Assembly: GCA_948794795.1 (NCBI GenBank)
Contig: CAQGLR010000019.1
Coordinates: forward strand, 1-64,000
Direction: 5' to 3'
Origin: an uncultured Lachnospiraceae bacterium
GTDB lineage: Bacteria; Bacillota; Clostridia; Lachnospirales; Lachnospiraceae
Length of the DNA stretch: 64,000 bases
Shown: one piece after another, positions 55,981 to 64,000 of the stretch
How positions within the stretch are numbered: the stretch's first letter is position 1
How the letters are laid out: every line of letters begins with the position of its first letter
Notes under the pieces: model-generated
The model's input: only the letters and a program-made list of their open reading frames with translations
What the model was told of the DNA's origin: nothing
Databases searched by the model: none
Position numbers and translations under genes: made by a program

Positions 55981-57669
55981 TTACTTATATTTTGCTGCTG
56001 CTTCCATTCTGCGGTCTAATTCTGTCTGCATTTCACTTAAAAAGTCTTCTGGTTTGCATTTTTTATATTCTTTCATATAATCATCCCATGCTTTGTCAAA
56101 GTTATCTGCCATAACTACTTTTGGAAGATATTCATGTTTTATTTCACCAATCTTTGTCCATGCCATTCCGCCATCTGTTTCAGTAGTAAGGTTATTAGAA
56201 TAACTCCACATAGGATACCAGTCACCAGGAGCCTCACTTGTACCAAGCATTTCAACATATGTCTTTACACCGTATGCATCAAAACACTCCTTGACATCAC
56301 TCTTAAGCCCGTCATAAAATTCACTTGCCTGGCCAGCTGGAGACATTGCATTAATACCATCCCTGCTTGTTCCGAGATACTGTGGGAAATATGAATATGT
56401 ACAAAGATGTGAAGCCTTGTATGCAGTATCAGAACATTGTGTTCTCATTTCATCTGTACGTGAAAATTCTCCTTTATCATTTACCTGGTAGTCTTTACCC
56501 TCTTCACCCCAGAAACGTAAATCGTGTATTTCCTGGCTTAACAGGTCATTAACAAACTTAGCAGCTGCGTCTGGATCATCACAGCTTGTAGTAATTGCAA
56601 GGCCTGTACCAGTATTTACTACACCGCCTGAGTTATGCCACTGGTTTGTCTTGCTTTCATCTATTGTAATTGGAAGTGGGACATAGCTGCATCCCTGTTT
56701 ATCAAGGCCTGCTGATTTAATTGCATCACCTGCTGTATATGCAAAATCCCACCACTGGTCTATCATTCCAAGTACACGTCCGCTTGAAAGCTTTGCAATA
56801 TACTCATCATATGTCTGTGTAAATGATTCCCTGTCCACAATACCTTTATGGTATTCTTCATTTAACTTTTTAAAATACCTGACTGCTGTGTCTGTTGTAT
56901 TATAGTCAATTACCTTTAATGTCTGTGGGTCTACTATACAAGAACCATCATTTGGATAACCGTCAAGGAACTGTGGTGCATTCTCAAGGCAGAAATAACG
57001 CCAGTCCTCACAAAGTATTGTATATGGTATGTTCTCTGTACCATCTTCCATCTTAGGGTTTTCTTTATTATATCTTTCAATCAGGTCAAAATACTGGTCC
57101 ATTGTCTTAACCTCGGGATATCCAGCCCATTTAAGCACTCTTGTCTGTATCCAGAAAGCTTCATCATTGTGTTCACAGGCTTTCTCTTCACCATATATAT
57201 TGCTAAACTGCGGAATCCAGTATATATGCCCGTCATCCTGGCGTAATGAATCCCATTCCTGCTCTGTGAAAAATTCTTTAATATTTGGATACTTTTCAAT
57301 ATATTCATCAAGTGCTACAAGTGCACCAGCATCATATAACTGTGGTGTACCACTTCCGCCTTCTATAAAATCAGGATAATCACCACCAGCAATAATTGTA
57401 CCTATTGCCTCTTCTGCAGTCTGGCCTGTAAGCCAGGTTTCCTTAACCTTTACACCTGTCTTTTCTGCAATAATCTTCTGTATCTCATTGTCGTCATTAA
57501 TTTCTGAACCAGGTGTTGCAAAAAATGCTGTAAACTCTTTTATACCACTGCCAGAACTTCCGCCTCCTGACTTTTTACTATCGCTTCCACCGCCACCTCC
57601 ACAGCCGGTAACAAGCACTGCTGACATTAAAGTAACAGCCATTAAAGTTTTAACGTGCCTTTTTCTCAT
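55981..57669 (-). CDS. Oligosaccharide-binding lipoprotein of the ABC importer, LplA/YtcQ type
   Basis: 562 residues. Lipoprotein signal with lipobox LVTGC (lipidated Cys23), then a Gly/Ser-rich linker and a large solute-binding fold with the AEEAIGTIIAGGDYPDFI segment common to LplA-type proteins. It is anchored in the membrane outer face and delivers a sugar chain to the two permeases downstream. Its promoter has the operator motif shared with both xylanases, so the probable ligands are xylo-oligosaccharides, possibly with glucuronic acid or arabinose side groups. AGGAGG precedes the ATG. Confidence 0.92.
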   Translation of the reverse strand: MRKRHVKTLMAVTLMSAVLVTGCGGGGGSDSKKSGGGSSGSGIKEFTAFFATPGSEINDDNEIQKIIAEKTGVKVKETWLTGQTAEEAIGTIIAGGDYPDFIEGGSGTPQLYDAGALVALDEYIEKYPNIKEFFTEQEWDSLRQDDGHIYWIPQFSNIYGEEKACEHNDEAFWIQTRVLKWAGYPEVKTMDQYFDLIERYNKENPKMEDGTENIPYTILCEDWRYFCLENAPQFLDGYPNDGSCIVDPQTLKVIDYNTTDTAVRYFKKLNEEYHKGIVDRESFTQTYDEYIAKLSSGRVLGMIDQWWDFAYTAGDAIKSAGLDKQGCSYVPLPITIDESKTNQWHNSGGVVNTGTGLAITTSCDDPDAAAKFVNDLLSQEIHDLRFWGEEGKDYQVNDKGEFSRTDEMRTQCSDTAYKASHLCTYSYFPQYLGTSRDGINAMSPAGQASEFYDGLKSDVKECFDAYGVKTYVEMLGTSEAPGDWYPMWSYSNNLTTETDGGMAWTKIGEIKHEYLPKVVMADNFDKAWDDYMKEYKKCKPEDFLSEMQTELDRRMEAAAKYK

Positions 57670-57706
57670 AATAAAACCTCCTCTTTTTTATTTTGTTAAT
57701 AATAAT

Positions 57707-57770
57707 TTTATAAAATAATGTAGTTGTATTCAATCTGATAAACTATAGAAAAAACCATGGTAAAGTATAG
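57707..57770 (-). promoter_or_regulatory. Promoter and two-half-site operator of the ABC importer operon
   Basis: CTATAGAAAAAACCATGG at 57743-57760 and GTATAG at 57765-57770, again 22 bp apart. Minus-strand TATAAA at 57712-57707 is 30 bp from the operator. The layout equals that of the two xylanase promoters. Confidence 0.7.
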
Positions 57771-57787
57771 TATTAGGATAATGAAAC

Positions 57788-59386
57788 TTATGTCCTTGCT
57801 TTACGCCTGTATTTTGCAGGTGTACATCCTTTAGCACTTATAAATTTATTAACAAAATAATCAAGATTATGGTATCCTGTTTCCTCTGCTACCTGGTATA
57901 TCTTCTTGTCACTATGCACAAGAAGTCTTGCAGCTTCATCAAGCCTTACCTGGTTAAGATAATCCTTAAATGAACATCCATATTTTTTTCTGAACAACTG
58001 TCCAAGGTATGCGCTGTTTACATAATATTTTTCACTTAATCCTTTTAATGTAAGGTTTTCTGCAAAATTACTTTTAACCTCACGTTCAACTTCAGCCAGT
58101 ACGCCCCTTGAAACATTTTTACGCAGCTGTGCAAGATACTCTGCATATTCACGGGCAAAGCTTAATATATGTGCCCTGCTTCCACGTCCAATCCCTTTTT
58201 TAAAAGAATGTTCACTTATTATTCTTAAGATTTCTTCCTGGTTAACATTATCATCCTGCCTTGTTGCAAGATGTACAAGCTGGAATATAAGATAATTAAT
58301 GTTAAGGTTCTGGATACCCCCTCCCGGGTATATTCCGCCAGTTTTCTGGATTTCCTCAAAAAAACAGTCTACAGCTTTCATTATTTCTATTGGCTCATTC
58401 TGTTCAACTGCAGTTAACAGTGAGTCAATTTCTTTCTTGCATAATATTGCCCCATTATTGGAAACCTGTACTTCCTCATCATAATAATATATATCCTTGC
58501 TGTTTTTAAAACCCTGGCATGAGCGCAATATACATGCAGTACTATATGATTTCGCAATATTGCTTATATCATCAACCTTTTTCCCTGCCAGCATAATTAC
58601 AGGAATTTTAGCTTCTGACCTTATAAATGAAAGAAAGTTTTCAAGATATTCTTTTTCTGTTTCTAAACTTTCTTCTGACATAAAGTCACAATATAAAAAA
58701 CCAATATCATATATTTTTTCAATACCCGAAACATCAAAAACACAATAGTCTGCATAATCATTCAGGTATTCTATACATACTTCAAACAATTTGCGCTGGC
58801 ATGCCCTTTTTTCGTCATCAGACATTTCATCATCAAGCATGTTTTCTGCCAATTCAATTTCTATATAACGTATACCGCCTTCAAAACGCATCTGTTTCCT
58901 TATACATTCTAAATTGACATCATCATATTTGCCACCTGTAACAGCAATTAAATTTCTCGCAAGAAATGCCCTTTCCATCTTCTGGCTTGCCTTGTTTTTC
59001 TTTTCTTTATTTGCAGCAAGCCCGCTTACCTTGTGTAATGTTTCAAGCAACTGTTCTTTCTCTACAGGTTTTAAAATATAATCTATGCATTTATAACGCA
59101 TTGCTTCTTGTGCATAAGAAAATTCTGCATAGCCACTTAGTATGACAAAATAAGCATCTGAAAGCTTTTCATCACGTATCTTCTGCAACAGACGGAGTCC
59201 TGAAATTACAGGCATATTTACATCTGCTATAATTAAATCTACACTATTATTTTTAAGAAAATCTAGTGCCTCATATCCGTCTGATGCAGTGCCTGCAATT
59301 ATAAAACCTTCCTTTTCCCAATTAATTAAAACCTTTAATCCTTGCAAAATAAAATGTTCATCATCTACAAGAAGTACTTTTAACAC
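57788..59386 (-). CDS. YesN-type response regulator with AraC DNA-binding domain
   Basis: 532 residues. Receiver domain 1-120 (KVLLVDDEHFILQGLKVLI, phospho-Asp55 in LIIADVNMP, a Lys in YILKPVEKEQ). A long central region is followed by an AraC/XylS domain (about 430-528; LKGLSEKYYVNSAYLGQLFR and YHNLDYFVNKFISAKGCTPAKYR). It should activate xylan genes once phosphorylated by the adjacent kinase. The start is GTG with GGAGGTGG in front, and the 3' end of the kinase gene overlaps it by 7 bp. The paired TATAG half-sites near three promoters are its likely targets. Confidence 0.92.
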   Translation of the reverse strand: MLKVLLVDDEHFILQGLKVLINWEKEGFIIAGTASDGYEALDFLKNNSVDLIIADVNMPVISGLRLLQKIRDEKLSDAYFVILSGYAEFSYAQEAMRYKCIDYILKPVEKEQLLETLHKVSGLAANKEKKNKASQKMERAFLARNLIAVTGGKYDDVNLECIRKQMRFEGGIRYIEIELAENMLDDEMSDDEKRACQRKLFEVCIEYLNDYADYCVFDVSGIEKIYDIGFLYCDFMSEESLETEKEYLENFLSFIRSEAKIPVIMLAGKKVDDISNIAKSYSTACILRSCQGFKNSKDIYYYDEEVQVSNNGAILCKKEIDSLLTAVEQNEPIEIMKAVDCFFEEIQKTGGIYPGGGIQNLNINYLIFQLVHLATRQDDNVNQEEILRIISEHSFKKGIGRGSRAHILSFAREYAEYLAQLRKNVSRGVLAEVEREVKSNFAENLTLKGLSEKYYVNSAYLGQLFRKKYGCSFKDYLNQVRLDEAARLLVHSDKKIYQVAEETGYHNLDYFVNKFISAKGCTPAKYRRKART

Positions 59387-61167
59387 ACTTCCACCTCCGG
59401 TTTTAAATATTTGTATGGAATTTTAATCTGTACTATAAACCCAATTCCTTCTTCCCCATCAAGTTCAAATACAACTTCATTATTAGTTTCCATTTTCAAG
59501 CGCAGGCAGGCATTAATAATACCAACACGTTCTTTACCCTGCAGAAGCTGTATATTTGCATTGCGCATTTTCCATAAAAGCCTTTCCATGTAAACTTCAT
59601 CCATGCCTTTTCCTGTATCTTCAATTTCAATATACATAAATCCATTTTTACGGTATATACGTACAAAAATCCATCCTGATGATGTTTTACTTTCAATTCC
59701 ATGTATACAAGCGTTTTCTACAAAAGTTACTACTGTAAGTTTAGGAATAATAAAATCCCTGCATCTGCTGTCTATATCAATTTCATACGAAAGCCTGTCA
59801 CCAAATCTGTATTTCTGTATATCTAAATATGTTTTAACAAGTTCTGTTTCCCTTGATACACTTGCAAACCCCTCATCACCCCAGTCTACATATTGTCTTT
59901 CTAATACAGCTAGTTTCTCTATCATGTCAGCAGTATCATTCTCATTTCTTAAAACACTGTGCATCCGTATGCTTTCCAGTGTATTAAACAGGAAATGAGG
60001 GTTAATCTGGCTGCGCAGTGCCAGCAGTTCTGCCTTTTGTCTTGCTAAAATCATCTCTTGTTCTTTAATTTTGTTTTTATACATAATTTTTATAAGTATA
60101 TTTATTCTTTCTGCCATCTTGTTGTAACTGGTCATAAGACTTCCTATTTCATCATCACCATGTATATTTTTTATTTCAACAAGGTCTTCCTCATTATCAA
60201 CGTTCCTCAATGTATCACTTAATATACCAAGCCTTACAGTAAATGACTTATGCAAAAACTGCATCATAATAATTGGAAAAACTGCATTTGCCATAACAAG
60301 GAATATAATAATTGGCAGGTGGTTTAGTATTTCTTTTAATGCAGTGTTCTTTGTATTTAATACATAAAAATCAAGTTCTGCCCCATAAATTACAATACTG
60401 GTTTTATAACCTGCATCTTTTTGGTTATTAAATTCTTCAAATTCATCCATAATATTAGTATATTTTCCATTAGATAATACAATTTTTTTATCCTGGCATA
60501 CAAAAATATCCATAGAATAATTCATCTTCTTTAAATAGCTTATTATATTACTATAATCCAGTTCAGCCACAAAAAGTTTCTCTCTCTGCTTATTAAAGAA
60601 ATCCAGTTTCTTTATAAACATAACCTTACGCTCTGGTTTAATTACGGGATGCCTGGTTACGTCATAATCAAAAAACAGCATCTGTGTCAATCCCGATTTT
60701 TTAAAACATCTGTACCAGTCTAAACCAGCATCCCTGTCAATTTTTGAAAATCCTCCTCCATTTACAATTGTATCATTATCACTAAACATTGTAACTTTTA
60801 CATAGTTATGACCAATACTGTCTTCAAACCTTGTAGCCCTAAAAAAATCATAATAGCTTGTTACATAATCATAAGTATTTTTATATTCTTTATCCAGAAA
60901 TTCGTTAACATATTTATTCATATATATTTTTTTGGCAAATCCTGCTGCCTGTTCAAATGTACTGCTTAAACTATACTGTACAGCATTAGCAGCATTTTCC
61001 ATTTCTTTGTATTGTGATATTTTTTCTGAACGTATAACAATATAAACTATAATGCTATCTGTAATTACTAGGGGAAGCAGTATACATATTATATATAAAT
61101 AATAAAATTTCTTTTTAATATTGCAATTATCAATACGGTTTTCTAGTTTTTGCAATATATTTTTCAT
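59380..61167 (-). CDS. YesM-type membrane sensor histidine kinase
   Basis: About 595 residues: one membrane helix near the N-terminus (FYYLYIICILLPLVITDSII), an extracellular sensor region of about 240 residues, a second helix (LPIIIFLVMANAVFPIIMM), a HAMP segment, and the His_kinase domain with SQINPHFLFNTLESI (phospho-His near 390) and a HATPase with VENACIHGIE and DTGKGMDE. It probably recognises xylan oligosaccharides outside the cell and phosphorylates the response regulator encoded downstream. The start is uncertain: the ATG at 61167 follows GGTGG; a GTG at 61200 would add 11 residues. Confidence 0.9.
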   Translation of the reverse strand: MKNILQKLENRIDNCNIKKKFYYLYIICILLPLVITDSIIVYIVIRSEKISQYKEMENAANAVQYSLSSTFEQAAGFAKKIYMNKYVNEFLDKEYKNTYDYVTSYYDFFRATRFEDSIGHNYVKVTMFSDNDTIVNGGGFSKIDRDAGLDWYRCFKKSGLTQMLFFDYDVTRHPVIKPERKVMFIKKLDFFNKQREKLFVAELDYSNIISYLKKMNYSMDIFVCQDKKIVLSNGKYTNIMDEFEEFNNQKDAGYKTSIVIYGAELDFYVLNTKNTALKEILNHLPIIIFLVMANAVFPIIMMQFLHKSFTVRLGILSDTLRNVDNEEDLVEIKNIHGDDEIGSLMTSYNKMAERINILIKIMYKNKIKEQEMILARQKAELLALRSQINPHFLFNTLESIRMHSVLRNENDTADMIEKLAVLERQYVDWGDEGFASVSRETELVKTYLDIQKYRFGDRLSYEIDIDSRCRDFIIPKLTVVTFVENACIHGIESKTSSGWIFVRIYRKNGFMYIEIEDTGKGMDEVYMERLLWKMRNANIQLLQGKERVGIINACLRLKMETNNEVVFELDGEEGIGFIVQIKIPYKYLKPEVEVC

Positions 61168-61210
61168 ACACAGCCACCATCCTTTTATCATTACATGCAC
61201 ATCTTGTATA

Positions 61211-64000
61211 TCAATTTATATAATAACTTTCCTGTGGGCCAAGATATGATTCCTTTAAAGGCTGGCTTGATATAAACATCCCTTCTAATACAAATTCTGT
61301 ACTGGTGGCAGAAATTTCTATTTTATTTAACCCCTGGTTTAAATTAACTTGTAACTTTGTCTTATGCACCTGTTCAAGTACACCATTACACCATTCCTGG
61401 TCCGTTGGTTCACCAGCTTTATAATCTTCTTGTATTGTAGGAACTTCCCCCAATTCTTTATTATTTACGGTTAAACCAAAACTTATACGGCTGTCTGTGG
61501 AAACTGGGTTTGCTGGCGCTGACCATATTTCAAGACAGTATGTACCCTGGTATCTTACAACGAAGTAATACCCAAGTACTGGTGGTTCTAGTTTATCTGG
61601 GTCTGGAATAGCTTTATAAGCACTGCCAAGTTTGCCATAATTACTTAAAACCTGCCATGTGCTTCCAGAAGCTGGCAGAATGTATGAAGCATGTCCTGCA
61701 TACATTGCTATGCAGCCATTCCTTCCAAAAAATGTACCTTTTGGAAAACCGGATTTATTCATTTTACATCCCCATATATCTATAGCAATCTCTGCCCCAG
61801 CCCCCACAATATAGATTGTATGTTTTGTAGCTTCATCTGGAAGTTTATTTTCTTTACATGATATAATAAGTATCTCCTGGCTGGATATATTTGCCTTAGT
61901 CCAGTTTGTTTTAATCCAGCTGCATGGCTTTTGTCTTAAATGACATTCAAAACCTTCATTCCCACCATTGCCTATTTCAAGTTTTACATAATTCCCGCCT
62001 GGATATAAAAAATCCTTTATTTCTATACGGTCAGGCGTTCCATAATTTTTCACTGCAGTATAGGGCTCACCAGGTCTTGATACAATTAATTGTGCCTTAT
62101 CAAGCAGTTCAATTGTACACCGGAAAGGAAGCCTGCATCCATCTTCATTCCATTTTACAAAGCCTGTATGCTGTCCAAGCTCCATTCCCTGCCATTTCCC
62201 ATCTTTAAATTTCTGGAATTCTTCTTTATATCTTCTTTCCATATAAAAAGTTCTTGAGAGAAGGTTTCTGTATTTATTGGCACATGCCTTTCCCTGTTTT
62301 GCATAAAATTCATTTTTTCCTGCATATAAATTCATAAGAAGCGAATTCATTCCTATAAACAGCGGGTATCCTGCAATGCTATAAAATGTTTCCTTACATA
62401 TATCTGGCAGTACTTTTTTTAATGCAGCTGCCTTTTTTAAAAGCGAATTAATGCGTCTTAACATATAATCTGCTTCTTCATAGTTACAAGGATGATAAAC
62501 TGTACTATTCATAGCCTCAGGCTTGTGCATTGAAATAATATTTATATTTTCATTTATAATTTCACTTATTTTTAAAACCATTTCATCTTCTAGTATATTT
62601 CCAAATTGTATTTTAACCCATTCTTTTATAAAGCTGTTATAGCTGCCAAGGTTTGTAGAACCACCCCACTTTTCAAAATTATATGCCATTGCCATAAAAT
62701 ATGATAATGGCAGCTCATTTCCTTTTATATCCCCAGCATTTACAATCCAGGCTTCTTTAATTCCATATTCATATGCTTGTGACATCTGTTCCCATATTTT
62801 AGAAAGCTGTGTAGTATTTATCCATTCATAAGATATAGGGGCTCCATGGTAATCAAGATGGTAGTACATACCAAGCCCGCCTTTATGTTTTTGCATTGTC
62901 TTATCTGGAAGCCTTCTTAAATATCCATAATTATCATCACAAAACATAATTATTTTATCGTTAAGCCCCTCCCAGTTTTTTAAACCTTGGACTAATTCTG
63001 TTCCATAAAAATATTCTTCTGTTTCTTTATAAATTACTAACAGTTTTTTATGTTTATTTTCTTCTGTATCTGCATATCTGCTAATAAGCTTGTCTTGTTC
63101 TGTAATTATATCTTTCCATAACTGTATGCTTTCTTCAAGTGAACTGCTTCCTGGCATTACACTGTCACGTTCACCTCTCATTCCAACAGTTATGATATTC
63201 CTATATCTGCCACTCCGTTTTAAACCATCTTCCCAGAACTTTAAAAGCCCGTCTTTATTAGTTTTATAATTCCACTTTGTGCCATACTTTTTATCTTCTT
63301 TTTTGTATATATCCCATTCCTCACCAGCACGGAGACATGGCTCATGATGCGAATTTCCCATAATAATGCCATATTCATCTGCAAGCTTTTCGTTTAAATC
63401 CCCTGGCCCATCAAGTGCAAAGGAGGATGACCACATTGCAGGCCAGAGATAATTGCCTTTAAGCCTTAATAATAATTCAAATACTTTGTCATACATTTCT
63501 GCACAAAACCCACCAAAATGGCTGGATGCCCAGCTGCCAAAACATGGCCATTCATCATTTATAAAAAATCCCCTGTATTTTACTGAAGGCTCACCAGATA
63601 TTTCTTCCATATCTTTACTAAAGGTAATACTCCTAGTATATTTTACAGTTGCATCTCCCCAGTAAATAAGCGGGCTTATCCCAAATTTTTCTGACAATGT
63701 GAAAATGCCATAAATTGTTCCAAGCTTATCACTGCCTGCTACTACTAAAGCCTTTTCCACATTTTTAAATGGATTTTCAATAAAATATATCCCATATACC
63801 TCCCTGTGGCCCTCCACCATACTTAAATCAATTTTGCCATCCTTTTCAAGCATGGAAAGCAGACAGCTTCTTCCAATTGTTGCAAATAATATTATTTCTT
63901 TAAATCCATTATAATCATCCAGGACCTGTGGACGTGTGCCAATAACCATTTCCATATCTTCTGCTGATTTTAAAGCAATTTTCCTTACACCTTCAAACCC
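61211..64000 (-). CDS. GH115 xylan alpha-1,2-glucuronidase, 5' end outside the window
   Basis: The frame runs open to the window edge, so at least 15 more residues (GFEGVRKIALKSAED) precede the first ATG at 63955 and the true start is not seen. Typical GH115 segments: VVAGSDKLGTIYGIFTLSEK, YRGFFINDEWPCFGSWASSH, LRLKGNYLWPAMW, IIMGNSHHEPCLRAGEEW, FCDDNYGYLRRLP and WIVNAGDIKGNELPLSYFM. The enzyme removes glucuronic or methylglucuronic acid side groups from xylan, including internal ones. The stop is 43 bp before the kinase start, so kinase and regulator probably share its transcript. No secretion signal can be judged. Confidence 0.93.
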   Translation of the reverse strand, partial: GFEGVRKIALKSAEDMEMVIGTRPQVLDDYNGFKEIILFATIGRSCLLSMLEKDGKIDLSMVEGHREVYGIYFIENPFKNVEKALVVAGSDKLGTIYGIFTLSEKFGISPLIYWGDATVKYTRSITFSKDMEEISGEPSVKYRGFFINDEWPCFGSWASSHFGGFCAEMYDKVFELLLRLKGNYLWPAMWSSSFALDGPGDLNEKLADEYGIIMGNSHHEPCLRAGEEWDIYKKEDKKYGTKWNYKTNKDGLLKFWEDGLKRSGRYRNIITVGMRGERDSVMPGSSSLEESIQLWKDIITEQDKLISRYADTEENKHKKLLVIYKETEEYFYGTELVQGLKNWEGLNDKIIMFCDDNYGYLRRLPDKTMQKHKGGLGMYYHLDYHGAPISYEWINTTQLSKIWEQMSQAYEYGIKEAWIVNAGDIKGNELPLSYFMAMAYNFEKWGGSTNLGSYNSFIKEWVKIQFGNILEDEMVLKISEIINENINIISMHKPEAMNSTVYHPCNYEEADYMLRRINSLLKKAAALKKVLPDICKETFYSIAGYPLFIGMNSLLMNLYAGKNEFYAKQGKACANKYRNLLSRTFYMERRYKEEFQKFKDGKWQGMELGQHTGFVKWNEDGCRLPFRCTIELLDKAQLIVSRPGEPYTAVKNYGTPDRIEIKDFLYPGGNYVKLEIGNGGNEGFECHLRQKPCSWIKTNWTKANISSQEILIISCKENKLPDEATKHTIYIVGAGAEIAIDIWGCKMNKSGFPKGTFFGRNGCIAMYAGHASYILPASGSTWQVLSNYGKLGSAYKAIPDPDKLEPPVLGYYFVVRYQGTYCLEIWSAPANPVSTDSRISFGLTVNNKELGEVPTIQEDYKAGEPTDQEWCNGVLEQVHKTKLQVNLNQGLNKIEISATSTEFVLEGMFISSQPLKESYLGPQESYYIN

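Overview
The window is about 64 kb of low-GC Gram-positive DNA. Strong AGGAGG ribosome sites, AT-rich intergenic DNA, a clostridial feo cluster, [FeFe]-hydrogenase relatives, YesM/YesN-type regulators and GH10 xylanases with CBM22, CBM9 and Big-type modules all point to an anaerobic, xylan-degrading member of the Lachnospiraceae. Two chemoreceptors suggest it is motile. The genus cannot be fixed from the sequence. Nearly every gene lies on the minus strand.

1-14.3 kb: a surface polysaccharide operon transcribed leftward. In transcription order it holds a tyrosine-recombinase-like protein without most catalytic residues, two GT4 glycosyltransferases, a Wzy-like polymerase, another GT4, a WbsX-type protein, a GT11 transferase, a Wzx flippase, and three GDP-sugar enzymes: a GDP-fucose-synthase-like reductase, a DegT enzyme with His in place of the PLP lysine, and Gmd. 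In front of the operon, two inverted 28-bp sites, each 11-bp arm + 6-bp core + 11-bp arm, flank a short segment with promoter-like hexamers. An intact tyrosine recombinase gene lies next to them. This looks like an invertible promoter controlling the operon, and it is the best candidate for an undescribed system here.

14.5-26.8 kb: a HigBA-type toxin-antitoxin pair whose toxin gene has an in-frame TGA; an Rrf2 regulator with a HAD phosphatase; an alpha/beta hydrolase; an EAL phosphodiesterase; an iron-type alcohol dehydrogenase; an EF-G/TetM-like GTPase fused to a YacP-type NYN domain; RNase H; and a hybrid histidine kinase.

27-41 kb: a group-B-like [FeFe]-hydrogenase-type protein; the ferrous iron cluster (two feoA, feoB, a small Cys-rich membrane protein, DUF3793, DUF2325), with TTAG...CTAA palindromes on two of its promoters and between feoA and feoB; a chemoreceptor fused to a hydrogenase-like H-cluster domain; a stretch of decayed genes (split TrmH, DUF3298); glycerol kinase; a ferritin-like protein; a DUF2164 protein; and a helical-repeat protein.

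41-64 kb: a xylan utilisation locus with two secreted multidomain GH10 xylanases, a permease-like protein, a GH8 reducing-end exo-oligoxylanase, a chemoreceptor, a binding-protein-dependent sugar ABC importer (no ATPase gene), a YesN/YesM two-component pair and a GH115 alpha-glucuronidase cut by the window edge. A two-half-site motif with 22-bp period lies 30-31 bp upstream of the -10 element before both xylanases and the binding protein, and is the probable YesN-like operator. Together these genes would cut arabino/glucuronoxylan outside the cell, import the oligosaccharides and finish them inside.
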